From: Chromatiaceae bacterium
GTDB taxonomy: Bacteria > Pseudomonadota > Gammaproteobacteria > Chromatiales > Chromatiaceae
DNA length: 64,000 nt
Assembly: GCA_024235215.1 (NCBI GenBank)
Contig: JACKMU010000002.1
Coordinates: 124,001 to 188,000, forward strand
Direction: 5' to 3'
Shown here: positions 54,801-62,975 of the stretch, piece after piece
Numbering within the stretch: the stretch's first letter is position 1
Layout: each line of letters starts with the position of its first letter
Program-made: the position numbers and the translations under genes
The notes under the pieces: generated by a model
What the model was told of the DNA's origin: nothing
What the model saw: only the letters and a program-made list of their open reading frames with translations
The model's database searches: none

Positions 54801-55720
54801 GCGGCTATGGTCAGAACATCCAGCCGGCGCTGTATGCCGCCATGCAGGCCACCGCTCCTCAGTCAGATCCGCAGCGGGGCACCGTGGGTGCACAGGGCTT
54901 GTGGCTGCAGGGGTTTGTCGGGACGGGCCGTATCGATGGCGATGCCACGAGCAGCGCTTCCGACTATGACGTCCGTGGCATCCTGACCGGATACGACCAG
55001 ATTGTCCAAGACAACCTGACGCTGGGTATGCTGATGGGATATACGGAGAGTGAGCTGAGCCAGGAGATGCCGCAAAGCAAGGTATCTGTCGATGCCTGGC
55101 AGGTTGGGGGTTATGGCCGCTATCGCAGTGGTCAGGCCCATGTGGACGGTGTGCTCAGTTATTCCGAAGACAACTTCGACTCCGCTCGAACCGTCAATCT
55201 GGGGGCTATTTCCCAACAGGCCGATGGAGAGTATGACGGCAGTACCATCAACGCCTACGTCGAGGCTGGCTACACCATCCCGGGACGAGTCAATGTGCAG
55301 CCTTACGCTGCACTGCAATGGGTGCGGCAGAAGCAGGAGGCTTATACCGAGACCGGTGCGGGCGTGCTCAATCTGGCGGTGCCCGAGACGACCACCGAGT
55401 CCCTGCGTTCCACCCTGGGACTACGTGCATCCATTCCGTTATCAGGCGCACCGGACAGGCCCAACAGTCTGGAAATGCGCGCTGGCTGGGCCCACGAGTT
55501 CAAACAACAGGGCAGCATGACCGCACGTCTGTCCGGTGATGTCAGTGGCAGTGGGTTCACCGTCGGCAGCCGTGAAGTGCCGCGTGATAGCGTGCTCCTG
55601 GGTATCGGGCTGATGTCGGCGCCGAAAAAGAATCTCACGCTTTTCGCTGACCTGAACGGAGAGGGCAACACCAAACAGTACAGCGCCAGCGTGCTGGCCG
55701 GTTTTCGTTACGACTGGTGA
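51860..55720 (+). CDS. Autotransporter with PATR beta-strand repeats (type V secretion)
   Basis: A 1286-residue surface protein. A signal-peptide-like segment (PMTLVALVSLAISPPVTAVS) precedes the passenger. The passenger has repeated motifs of the autotransporter-associated beta-strand type: GSASLIKTGSGNLNVTGANR-like units recur (LVKQGSGVLALSGTNSWQ, LIKSGNGVLWLRGDNSYSGG, LIKYGPGSLTLTGTNTHTGG, LNKLGAGTLTLSGESSFSG), consistent with a long beta-helix. The last 280 residues are the outer-membrane barrel (LWLQGFVGTGRIDGD start, ending AGFRYDW with terminal Trp). The passenger starts with a Gly run (GQGGGGGSG) and two adjacent Cys (WSCCSF). Function may be adhesion or surface display; no catalytic triad was seen. 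Confidence 0.9.
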   Translation: MMKSDRVMSHLSPPVLPMTLVALVSLAISPPVTAVSLFDPNSIEVIEAYQGEATLAKRQAALAGLDAVLTAAGQGGGGGSGAVIIDWSCCSFGFYPTAPVIDVYSLIEPSGDADLGVAGAPVHLNESMLRALADLTTDRDFSIGSGGAVIDSNGFTFTISGDLVADGPLVKQGSGVLALSGTNSWQQAPYLYEGTLFGDTRSLQTDIASWSMNTISFSTFPCSGSGCPLFTAPPTEAPASPPVVQLQQDFDGSYGGVISGSASLIKTGSGNLNVTGANRYSGDTRILAGTLALTGEGAIGQGSLHIADGALFNIADAGGARSVSGISGAGGISLGGNQLNFHLQDDAVFAGVIGGSGSIGVSDASQAGTQPTLTLGGVSEFSGSVQIGQGAGLALADAGSLNSAVELSVGGVFDISRADGDRAAGTLGGDGTVLLGDHSLTVGNGDRDGYFQGLISGSGDFIKVGGGTQYLEGTADYTGATRIEGGLLVANTQSLGSSVVNDASLEIGYSFNQGEEAITAYSGDISGTGELIKSGNGVLWLRGDNSYSGGTQILGGALIGNSDSLQGVFDNSAHLGFYQVQAGTYSGSVHGNGQLIKYGPGSLTLTGTNTHTGGTLFSGELQIGDDRNLGDPAGGLVIAEGSLVLVGDVSTSRPVSLVAGGGSLDTAGFDLTLSGALTGSGELNKLGAGTLTLSGESSFSGVTRVVDGRLSVEGSTGHDVWLTQQVGNDFIVSLVPNPGNSIQVLPGAELGGSGLIAADVVNQGRIARGDGIGAIHIDGDIQFTADSSYLVKVNAAGEADRLLLSGEGSTATLSGGLVDVRAENGDYHRSTQYTILSASGGVDGTFDSVTSDLAFLDPELRYDPHNVFLRLVRNEYNYADVGISQAQRVAGEALAGMGFSSSGNGEVTQVLDQFEALSVDQARQALQSIAGPGIGATSQVNRLQQRTLVQSASSRLALLDGKDGMAAQAAFAPERAWLTSSGYGQNIQPALYAAMQATAPQSDPQRGTVGAQGLWLQGFVGTGRIDGDATSSASDYDVRGILTGYDQIVQDNLTLGMLMGYTESELSQEMPQSKVSVDAWQVGGYGRYRSGQAHVDGVLSYSEDNFDSARTVNLGAISQQADGEYDGSTINAYVEAGYTIPGRVNVQPYAALQWVRQKQEAYTETGAGVLNLAVPETTTESLRSTLGLRASIPLSGAPDRPNSLEMRAGWAHEFKQQGSMTARLSGDVSGSGFTVGSREVPRDSVLLGIGLMSAPKKNLTLFADLNGEGNTKQYSASVLAGFRYDW

Positions 55721-56035
55721 CAGACATTTGCGAAGGATTCGAACCTGTCAAGAAAACGCTCCTGCTGCTGATCACCACAGTTGAACCTGACGTCTGCTAT
55801 CGACACAGCTGATAAGTGTGCGAGGTTAGGCAGCATGACGCGGAACAGCCGATCTCCGGCAGGGAGTCTTCTCTCAGACGTGTGCTATCTGAGGTGTACG
55901 CTGGCGTGGCGCATTCATCAGCTGACGCCGGAGAGTCTTGCAAGAGAGGAGAACGATCGACATGTAACGGATCGATCCCCCCTCTTTGATTCCGGTTTAA
56001 CTCCAACCGGTCGTCACCAGGTGGGTTTTTCTGAC
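55721..56035. other. Gene-free stretch between convergent units
   Basis: About 315 bases between the autotransporter and the DsrE gene on the other strand. Nothing recognisable was found; no clear terminator hairpin is visible. Confidence 0.4.
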
Positions 56036-56521
56036 TCAGGGTTTGATGTAGGTAAAACCCTGAGACTGCAGGTGAGCCAGTTCAGCGACACCGCTTTGAA
56101 CGATGTCCGCCTGGTCCACCATATACAGGTGTTCGTCCGCCGAGGTCTTGCGGCCGGTCAGCGTATTGTTGCACACCTTGAACTGGACACCCTGGTCCTT
56201 CAATCCATCGATCCTGGCCTGCATCTGCTGATCTGCATTGGCATGCTTGAAACCCTTCACCTTATCCAGCGCCTCCGGCAGCAGCACCAGGGAGACACCG
56301 TCCCCATGCATTACCACGCGCAGATCGATGTTATCCCTGCCAACTGCATCGATGTGGTTTTGGATGTTGCGCAGGGCACCGGCCTGTTGCTTGGGATCGT
56401 CGCCATTGATGTGATACACCACCTTCTGCTTGCTGTAGCCGCCCTCTGCAGCGATACCAACTCCACTCCAGGCCATAACACCCACGATGCCGGCCAACAC
56501 CAAACCCAGAAATCTATTCAT
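56036..56521 (-). CDS. Secreted DsrE-family protein
   Basis: A 161-residue protein with a signal peptide (FLGLVLAGIVGVMAWSGVGIAA) and one DsrE-like alpha/beta domain. Pieces include KVVYHINGDDPKQQAGALRN, LRVVMHGDGVSLVL, FKVCNNTL with the only cysteine, Cys117, and SGVAELAHLQSQGFTYIKP. The conserved cysteine sits in the position of the persulfide-carrying cysteine of DsrE/TusD proteins. Here the protein is periplasmic, so sulfur transfer or sensing of reactive sulfur is a possible job. The gene is 51 bases after the anti-sigma gene, with a good ribosome site (AGAGAGGAG), so it belongs to the sigma operon. Confidence 0.85.
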   Translation of the reverse strand: MNRFLGLVLAGIVGVMAWSGVGIAAEGGYSKQKVVYHINGDDPKQQAGALRNIQNHIDAVGRDNIDLRVVMHGDGVSLVLLPEALDKVKGFKHANADQQMQARIDGLKDQGVQFKVCNNTLTGRKTSADEHLYMVDQADIVQSGVAELAHLQSQGFTYIKP

Positions 56522-56572
56522 CTTGTATACTCCTCTCTCTGCTGCCTTCGGGCAGCTCGGTTGCTGTTCGGG

Positions 56573-57307
56573 CTAAACACGTATGTATGACCAGCCCTCT
56601 CGTTGTCGTTTTACGACATGGGTGATGCCGGAGTCGATGACCTCGACATCGGGAATCAGTTGCACTTCGATTCCGTTCTCCACCGCCAATCGCTGTATCG
56701 TATTGCTGCAGGCGACAAAGGTAAGGTTGGAGTAGCGGGTGGCCAGTGCATGGATCCGCGCTTTGTGCTGCGACAGTCGTTCGCGCAACAGGTTCAGCCC
56801 TTCACCATGGCTGACGATTTCGACGCGTAACGGACGCCCATCCGTCTGGTAGGCGACCAGCATTGCTTCGACTTCATCCAGCAGTTCGCCTGCGACGGCC
56901 TGATCCGGGCTGGTCAGATGAAACACGATACGGGTTTCGTTCTTCGCGGCGACCGCTGCGGTCTGGCCCCGACCGCTGGGGTCGAGCACCACGAAGCGGC
57001 TCTCCCCGAAAATCCAGACGGGGACACCAGCATGCAGCAGCCAACCACCGATCAGCCCGAACGCAACCAAGGCGAAGCCTGCGGCGAAACGCCGCCAGGA
57101 TGGATTCACCTTTTCCGCAATACGTTGCTTCGCTCTGGGCGGGGCCGCATAGGCAAGGTTTAGTTGCGCCTTCAGCCGACTCAGTTCGCAGGCCCGGCGT
57201 GCGAAATCCGGGTCGGTGCGCATCGCTTCCAGCAGCTCAGCCTGTTGGTCGGGTGTCAGTTCACCATCGATATAGGCGTTCAGTTCAAGGTCATCGTTGA
57301 AGTTCAC
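56573..57307 (-). CDS. Anti-sigma factor with periplasmic DsrE-like domain
   Basis: A 244-residue membrane protein. Residues 1-70 look like an anti-sigma N-domain (LNAYIDGELTPDQQAELLEA is the common start), without the usual zinc HxxxCxxC motif. One membrane segment lies at about residues 74-95. Residues about 125-244 form a DsrE-like domain on the periplasmic side that parallels the secreted neighbour: IVFHLTSPDQ, VEIVSHGEGLNLL, FVACSNTIQRL (Cys200) and DSGITHVVKRQREGWSYIRV. This fusion of a sigma-binding domain to a sulfur-binding fold is unusual. Its gene overlaps the sigma gene by 4 bases, so sequestration of that sigma factor is the likely role. Release on contact with a sulfur species is a hypothesis. 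Confidence 0.8.
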   Translation of the reverse strand: MNFNDDLELNAYIDGELTPDQQAELLEAMRTDPDFARRACELSRLKAQLNLAYAAPPRAKQRIAEKVNPSWRRFAAGFALVAFGLIGGWLLHAGVPVWIFGESRFVVLDPSGRGQTAAVAAKNETRIVFHLTSPDQAVAGELLDEVEAMLVAYQTDGRPLRVEIVSHGEGLNLLRERLSQHKARIHALATRYSNLTFVACSNTIQRLAVENGIEVQLIPDVEVIDSGITHVVKRQREGWSYIRV

Positions 57308-57873
57308 CGGTGTCTCCTCAGCGGCACTACATCGGCATCTCCTATGCCTTGTTGTTCGAGCAGTTCGCGCATGCGCCGGCGCGCGCGCGACAGGCGACTC
57401 ATCACGGTGCCGACCGGCAGGCCCAGTATCGCTGCAGTATCGGCATAACTGAATTGCGCGATATCGACCAGCGACAGGACCTGGCGCTGATCCTGCCCGA
57501 GCAGCGCAACGGCCTGACGGGTGAGGGCAATCAACTGACTCCTGTCCGCAGCATGTTCGGGATCGTCCTCGGCGGTCAGAGAGTCACACTCCAGGCCGGT
57601 CTCTGGCCGTACGCGCCGGTAGTGATCATGATGCAGATTCACCAGAATCTGTGTCAGCCACAGCTGCAGGCGCTGCTCATCGAGCAGGCTGTCGATCTTC
57701 GACAGTGCACGGGTGATCGTCTCCTGCACCAGATCCTCCGCCTGACAACTGTCATGGCACCAGGACCAGGCGATTCGGTAGAGACGGCCGTGTTCGGCGC
57801 AAATCAGCGTGCGCAGTCTGCGTCGCCGACCGAATTGAGCGAACAGGTTGTATTTGCCGTTTTTACCATTCAT
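57304..57873 (-). CDS. ECF RNA polymerase sigma factor
   Basis: A 189-residue ECF-type sigma factor. Region 2 contains LYRIAWSWCHDSCQAEDLVQ, ETITRALSKIDSL and LQLWLTQILVNLHHDHYRR. Region 4 contains LLGQDQRQVLSLVDIAQFSY and DTAAILGLPVGTVMSRLSRARRRMRELLE. It would direct RNA polymerase to a small regulon, normally including its own operon. The stop overlaps the anti-sigma start by 4 bases. The N-terminus is slightly extended and basic. Confidence 0.92.
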   Translation of the reverse strand: MNGKNGKYNLFAQFGRRRRLRTLICAEHGRLYRIAWSWCHDSCQAEDLVQETITRALSKIDSLLDEQRLQLWLTQILVNLHHDHYRRVRPETGLECDSLTAEDDPEHAADRSQLIALTRQAVALLGQDQRQVLSLVDIAQFSYADTAAILGLPVGTVMSRLSRARRRMRELLEQQGIGDADVVPLRRHR

Positions 57874-58329
57874 TGAACAGTAAGACGCAGCCGCTCCCCT
57901 TTTATTCCCTTTAGCGGGAACGATCGTCTGAAGTCGATATAACCATAGGAAGAAAAAGTCGCCAGCGACAAATAGTAACCGTGGGTATCAGCATTTGCCG
58001 CCGCTCCCTGCTAGCGCGGTGTGCATACTACCCATCTGAGCCACACCCCTCCCAGGTTGCGATCATTGTGCAATCCAATCGCTACGGTGGGAACGGTTTC
58101 CCGTTGTAATCGGCATGGATGCATGCGCCCGATCCCTCTACTGTTACTCTTGGCACGACTTCTTTATGGCCGCCGGCCTTGTTAACATGAGGCACTCGAA
58201 TTAGATACGACATGGTGAGACCGAACAGGTTGACAGAGTCTGCATTGACCCGCTGCGGGAGAGTCGATATCGCCAATGGAATCTGGAATTCAGGTCGCGT
58301 CACGCAATTGATCTAGGAATCCCCGAATC
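57874..58329. other. Divergent region between the ECF sigma operon and the HAD-OtsB gene
   Basis: About 455 bases. It contains the inverted repeat TCCC-N6-GGGA just upstream of the sigma gene and the pattern GGGAACGATCGTC, which could be part of an ECF promoter, but I cannot fix -35 and -10 elements. A 73-codon open frame (58082-58303, minus strand) has no ribosome site or family I know and is not called. Confidence 0.4.
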
Positions 58330-59901
58330 ATGAAACCCCAGGAAATGAATGACCATAACCTGGTCATCTCACGAGATGATTTTAGCGCGGTAATCTTCAA
58401 TCTCGATGGTGTCGTCACACACATCAACAAGGTGCATGCAGAGGCCTGGAAGCAGACGTTCGACAGCTATCTGCTCAAGCGTAATCCCCAGGAGGGTGAA
58501 GATCTCAGGCCCTTCCACATCGATCTCGATTACCGTCGCTATCTGGACGGCAAACCACGTGAAGCAGGGATCAGGCACTTCCTCACCTCCCGCCATATCA
58601 ACCTGCCTTGGGAAAGCCCTGACAGTCAGGCATACACCACGACCATTCGCTGGCTGGGCAGTCGCAAGGACCAGATATTCGAATCGCTCATCCAACAACA
58701 GGGGATCGAGGTGTACGGCTGCGCCATCGCGCTCATTCACCAACTGCGTAATGCCGGTATCAAGACCGCCGTGATCTCGGCAAGCAAACACTGCGACATG
58801 GTACTTGAACGAGCGTCAATACAGGAGCTGTTCGATGCCCGTATCGACGCTGTCGAGAGTGAGCGCCTGGACCTGGGTGGTAAACCGGATCCCTATGTTC
58901 TGCTCGAACTCGCACGTCGACTGGGAACAGCACCGGAAAGAACAGCAGTGATAGAGGACAGCGTGATCGGAGTAACCGCCTGCAGTCGCGGTCGTTTCGG
59001 CCTGATTATCGGATTCGATGACGGCGATCGCCGGAAATTGATGCTGGAGCACGGAGCGGACTATGTAGTGGACGACCTGTGCAGCCTCCTCGTCGATGCA
59101 ACCACCGCTGAGGAGACTTTTCCTGTGGAGCTTGTGGGTACGACGCCGATCACCAATCAACTTGCCGGAAAGCGGCCGGTGCTGTTCCTCGACTATGGCG
59201 GAACATTGACACCCGTCTTACCCCGAAGCGAAGATGTCCGGATCCGTAAGAAGACTCGTCGTATCTTGCGCAAAGCCGCCCGCTTGATGCCCGTGACCCT
59301 GGTCAGTGGCCGAGATGTTGAGGAGATTTGCGCGCAAACCGGTTTACACGAGCTTTGCTACGCTGGCAGTCACGGCCTGGATATCCGGGGACGTGATATT
59401 CACCTCGAGCTGCCGGAAGGTGATGAGGCGCTGCAAGACCTCGACCGTGCCATGGAGGCACTCACCCCGCAGCTTGGGAAGATACCGGGAGTGACCGTTG
59501 GACGAAAACGATTTGCTATCGTCGTGCACTATCCGCAGCAGGATGCTGATAGTGCGGAACGGGTGGCCGCCGCGATAAAACAGACACAGGCACTGTTGCC
59601 ACGACTGAAGATCACCGGAGGCAAGGAGGTTTTCGAGTTACTCCCCGCCATCGATTGGGACAAAGGGCGTGCAATGAACTGGCTGCTGTCGGAGCTTGGC
59701 TTGGACAGTGCGGATGTATTGCCCATCTACATCGGCGATGATGTCACCGATGAGACTGCTTTTCTGCAGCTGCGGGACAAGGGTATCGGCATACTGGTAG
59801 CGGACAGACCCCGGTCAAGTGCCGCTTCATTCCGTGTGAACAACCCGGAAGAAGTCCTCAACCTGTTGAAAGGTCTGGTCGAGTTTTTGGAGAAAAAATA
59901 G
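58330..59901 (+). CDS. HAD (beta-phosphoglucomutase-like)-trehalose-6-phosphatase fusion with altered motif I in both domains
   Basis: A 523-residue protein of two HAD-fold domains. The first (about residues 18-260) resembles beta-phosphoglucomutase. It has motif II VISAS, Lys in GGKPDPYVLL and acidic IEDSVIGV, but motif I is FNLDGVV with Asn24 where the nucleophilic Asp should be. The second (about 280-520) resembles trehalose-6-phosphate phosphatase OtsB: TLVSGRD, GGKEVFELLP and IGDDVTDETAF are intact, but motif I is LDYGGTL with Gly290 in place of the second, acid-base, Asp. Each change is a single-base difference from the usual codon. The rest is normal, so the protein may be regulatory or impaired rather than an active phosphatase. 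No trehalose-6-phosphate synthase is nearby. Confidence 0.88.
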   Translation: MKPQEMNDHNLVISRDDFSAVIFNLDGVVTHINKVHAEAWKQTFDSYLLKRNPQEGEDLRPFHIDLDYRRYLDGKPREAGIRHFLTSRHINLPWESPDSQAYTTTIRWLGSRKDQIFESLIQQQGIEVYGCAIALIHQLRNAGIKTAVISASKHCDMVLERASIQELFDARIDAVESERLDLGGKPDPYVLLELARRLGTAPERTAVIEDSVIGVTACSRGRFGLIIGFDDGDRRKLMLEHGADYVVDDLCSLLVDATTAEETFPVELVGTTPITNQLAGKRPVLFLDYGGTLTPVLPRSEDVRIRKKTRRILRKAARLMPVTLVSGRDVEEICAQTGLHELCYAGSHGLDIRGRDIHLELPEGDEALQDLDRAMEALTPQLGKIPGVTVGRKRFAIVVHYPQQDADSAERVAAAIKQTQALLPRLKITGGKEVFELLPAIDWDKGRAMNWLLSELGLDSADVLPIYIGDDVTDETAFLQLRDKGIGILVADRPRSSAASFRVNNPEEVLNLLKGLVEFLEKK

Positions 59902-59979
59902 CCGCTGCCCGTGCTGTCGTCGCATGCGGAGATCTCCAGCGAGCCCACAATCCCGCTTTATTTGTATCCGGGAAGTTTT

Positions 59980-60159
59980 CTACTGCTTCGGATATTTCTT
60001 TCCTGCCCTGGTCAACAACAGCCAGAAATCATAAATCGCGAGCAGGGAGACAAACAGGATGACGCCGATCAGGTCGATATCAGGTACGAAAAAGGCAACC
60101 ACCGCCAGAAAGGCTATCATTGTCGCCAGCGCCAGAATTGCCATGAATTTATCTGTCAT
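59980..60159 (-). CDS. Small two-helix membrane protein
   Basis: A 59-residue protein from ATG 60159 (a ribosome-like GGAGAGAG precedes it; the open frame extends to 60258 but overlaps the amidase). It begins MTDKFMAILALATMIAFLAV and has two hydrophobic helices (the second is DLIGVILFVSLLAIYDFWLL), ending basic (AGKKYPKQ). It is directly downstream of the amidase gene on the same strand and is probably the last gene of the TRAP-amidase operon. Function unknown. Confidence 0.65.
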   Translation of the reverse strand: MTDKFMAILALATMIAFLAVVAFFVPDIDLIGVILFVSLLAIYDFWLLLTRAGKKYPKQ

Positions 60160-60193
60160 TCGTCTCTCTCCCATCCCCGCGCTGATAAACAGT

Positions 60194-61529
60194 TCAACCC
60201 AATTTGGAGACCTGTCCGGCAAGCCAGCGCGCGGTGCGCAGCAGGCGGCCATCCTCACCCCGGGCGCCGATCAGCTGAACGCCGACCGGAAGCCCATCCG
60301 CACCAGTCAACAGGGGCAGCGTCAGTGCCGGAACACCGGTCAGCGACCAAAGCACATTGAACGCCGCGTTGCCGGTGCTGCCCAGCCCTGCAGGGGCCTG
60401 GCCGGGTGCCGCAGGGGTCAGGATTGCGTCGTACCTGTCCAGCACGGCTTCCAGACCGGCGTAGAGCGGTTCGCGCCAATCCACTGCTGCGAGGTAGTCA
60501 GCCGCGCTGATCGAACGTCCCTCTTCGATTGCGGCACGGGTCTGTTGCGCCAGCCGATCCGATCCCCGCTGGTAGTAATGACGCAGATTGTGTGCGATCT
60601 CTGCCAGCATGATCCGGCGATGGGCGGCCTCCGCCTCCGCAAATAGCGGTGGCAGTTCCACCTGGTCGCACTGATTGCCCAGTGCATCAGCCAGTTCTGC
60701 AAACCCCTCCGCGCAATCAGGCTCGATATACGACCAAGCCGGACTCTCAATGAATGCCAGCTGGGGTGTTACCGGAGGGTCGGTCAGCGCAGTCTCCAAC
60801 AGCTTCGGAGAAGCTGTTGGCCGGGTATCGGGATCGGCAGGATCCTGCCCCGCCAATACGTCTGCCAGCATGGCCGCATCTCCGATGGTACGCGCGAAGA
60901 CCCCTATCGTATCCAGCCTGGGTGAAGTGCGCAAAACACCGCTGCGGGGAATCAGTCCAAAGGTCGGTTTGAAACCGACGATGCCGCAAAACGCAGCCGG
61001 CCGTATGACCGATCCACCGGTCTGAGTACCCAACGCCAGCGGGACCATCCCGCAGGCCACCGCGGCAGCAGAGCCTGACGAGGAACCACCGGGTGAACGA
61101 GTCGGTGCATGCGGGTTGCGGGTCTTTCCTGGTGCGAGGTACGCGCATTCGGTTGTCACTGTCTTGCCCAGGACGATGGCTCCTGCTGCCCGCAGGCGCG
61201 CAAACGATACAGGCATCCCGCTCCGGCCGTCTCCCGCTGTCGAGCGCATTGCCATTTTCCGTCGGAAAGTCGGCGGTGTCGATAATGTCTTTGATTCCCA
61301 CCGACAGGCCATGCAGCGGACCCAGCGGTCGCCCGCTTTTCCGATGCGTATCGAGCGCCTCGGCCTGGTCCAGCGCGTAACGCTCATCGATATGAGCCCA
61401 AGCCATCACTTCCTGTTCACGTTCCGAAATACGGCGCAGGCACGAGCCGGTCAGCTCAACGGCACTGAGTGCGCCGCTGGCGAGCAGTTCACGGGCATCC
61501 AGTGCAGCGAGATCAGCAGTTTCATTCAT
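60194..61529 (-). pseudogene. Amidase-signature-family hydrolase, one-base frameshift
   Basis: An amidase (AS family; Ser-cisSer-Lys triad) that would hydrolyse an amide, perhaps the substrate taken up by the adjacent TRAP system. From ATG 61529 the protein reads MNETADLAALDARELLASGA and has the Lys motif VGIKDIIDTADFPTENGN, then leaves the correct frame after DACIV. The rest continues in another frame: ARLRAAGAIVLGKTVTTE, PGGSSSGSAAAVACG (cis-Ser) and LGTQTGGSVIRPAAFCG (nucleophile Ser) to the end at 60194. Removing one A from the run at 61202-61204 restores one frame of about 445 residues. It is either a sequencing error in a short homopolymer or a recent inactivation. It starts 21 bases after the transporter gene dctM. 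Confidence 0.85.
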
Positions 61530-61550
61530 GTCCGGATGCCCGACGAGCGG

Positions 61551-62972
61551 TTAATGGCCATAGACCTGATTCGGCAGCCAGAAAGCGATTTCCGGAAAGC
61601 TGTAGAGAATAACCATGGAGAAGAGCACCATCGCAAGGTAGGGATAACATCCCTTGAAAATCTCGACCAACTGCACGTGGGGAGGCGCTATGCCCTTCAG
61701 GTAGTACGCCGACATCGCCATCGGCGGGGTCAGAAAAGAGGTCTGCAGGTTGAGAGCTACCAGAATTCCGAAAAAGAGTGGATCGATCCCGAAGTGCGGC
61801 AACAGCGGCAGGAAGATGGGGACGAAAATAATGATTATCTCCGACCACTCCAGCGGCCAGCCGAGCAGAAAGATGATCACCTGCGCCATGATCAGGAACA
61901 CGATGGGTGAGATATCCAGGCCGGTAACGAATTCGCTGATGATCTGCTCCCCACCAAGGTAAGAGAAAACCGAGGAGAAGGTCCAGGATCCGACGAACAG
62001 CCAGCATACCATCGCCGAAGTTCGCACCGTCAGGTAGACGGATTCACGCAGCCGCTGCCAGGTGAACGCGCGGTAAACGAACGTCAGCAGCAACCCGCCC
62101 AGAGCGCCGACGGCTGCCGCTTCGGAGGGCGTCGCAAGTCCAAACAGAATGGCACCCAGCACCGCAAGAATGAGAAAGGCAAGTGGAAAAAACGAAGTCA
62201 GCAGTTGCAGAAAAATCTGGCCGAACGAGTACTCCCCTACCTCTTTCTTGCTCGGTTTTGGTGCCAGGTGCGGCTGCAGCACGGAACGAGTGACGACATA
62301 GATCATGTACAGACTAGCCAGCAACAGACCTGGAAACAGCGCACCGGCATAGAGTTTGACGATAGAGACGCCGGACGCGGCCGCATAGACGATCAGCATG
62401 ATCGACGGAGGTATCAGGATGCCGAGTGTGCCGCCGGCGCAGATGACACCGCAGGCAAGGCTGGTGTCGTAACGAGCCTTGAGCATTGCCGGGAACGCCA
62501 GCAGGCCCATCAGCGTGACCACAGCACCAACGATACCGGTCGCCGTCGCGAACAGGGTACAGGTAATCAGCGCCGCCACGGCCATCGAACCTGGCACGTT
62601 GCGGGCGGCGATGTTCAGCGTATGAAAAAGCCGGGCAACGATGTTGGCACGCTCGACGATGTATCCCATGAACAGGAATAACGGTACCGCGGTCAATACA
62701 TCGTTGGCCATGACCGAGTAAGTCTGGTTGACGAACAGGTCGAATATCCGGTTATTGAAAAGGCCCTCGATCCAGAGTTCGATCTGCGTCCATTGATCTG
62801 CATCGGCCTTGACTGCCCGATCAAAGGCACGCCACATCCTGGGTGCATCGAAATAGGCGTAATAACCGAACATGATGCCCATCGCCATGAGCGTGAACGC
62901 AACTGGAAATCCGAGCAGGATGATGAACAAAAAAATCGCAAGCATGGACAGCGCGACAACGGGATCGGACAT
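61551..62972 (-). CDS. dctM: TRAP transporter large permease DctM
   Basis: A 473-residue inner-membrane protein with about 12 helices, the transport subunit of a tripartite ATP-independent periplasmic importer. The start at 62972 is followed by VALSMLAIFLFIILLGFPVA. Typical motifs are VPLFLFMGYIVERANI, GTLGILIPPSIMLIVYA, and near the end TPPMAMSAYYLKGIAPPHV. Length and the extra loop of about 40 residues after the second helix (DRAVKADADQWTQIELWIEG) match the mannitol/chloroaromatic-type subgroup. It sits 3 bases after dctQ. The substrate is unknown but is probably an organic acid or amide, given the amidase next door. Confidence 0.93.
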   Translation of the reverse strand: MSDPVVALSMLAIFLFIILLGFPVAFTLMAMGIMFGYYAYFDAPRMWRAFDRAVKADADQWTQIELWIEGLFNNRIFDLFVNQTYSVMANDVLTAVPLFLFMGYIVERANIVARLFHTLNIAARNVPGSMAVAALITCTLFATATGIVGAVVTLMGLLAFPAMLKARYDTSLACGVICAGGTLGILIPPSIMLIVYAAASGVSIVKLYAGALFPGLLLASLYMIYVVTRSVLQPHLAPKPSKKEVGEYSFGQIFLQLLTSFFPLAFLILAVLGAILFGLATPSEAAAVGALGGLLLTFVYRAFTWQRLRESVYLTVRTSAMVCWLFVGSWTFSSVFSYLGGEQIISEFVTGLDISPIVFLIMAQVIIFLLGWPLEWSEIIIIFVPIFLPLLPHFGIDPLFFGILVALNLQTSFLTPPMAMSAYYLKGIAPPHVQLVEIFKGCYPYLAMVLFSMVILYSFPEIAFWLPNQVYGH

Positions 62973-62975
62973 AGC

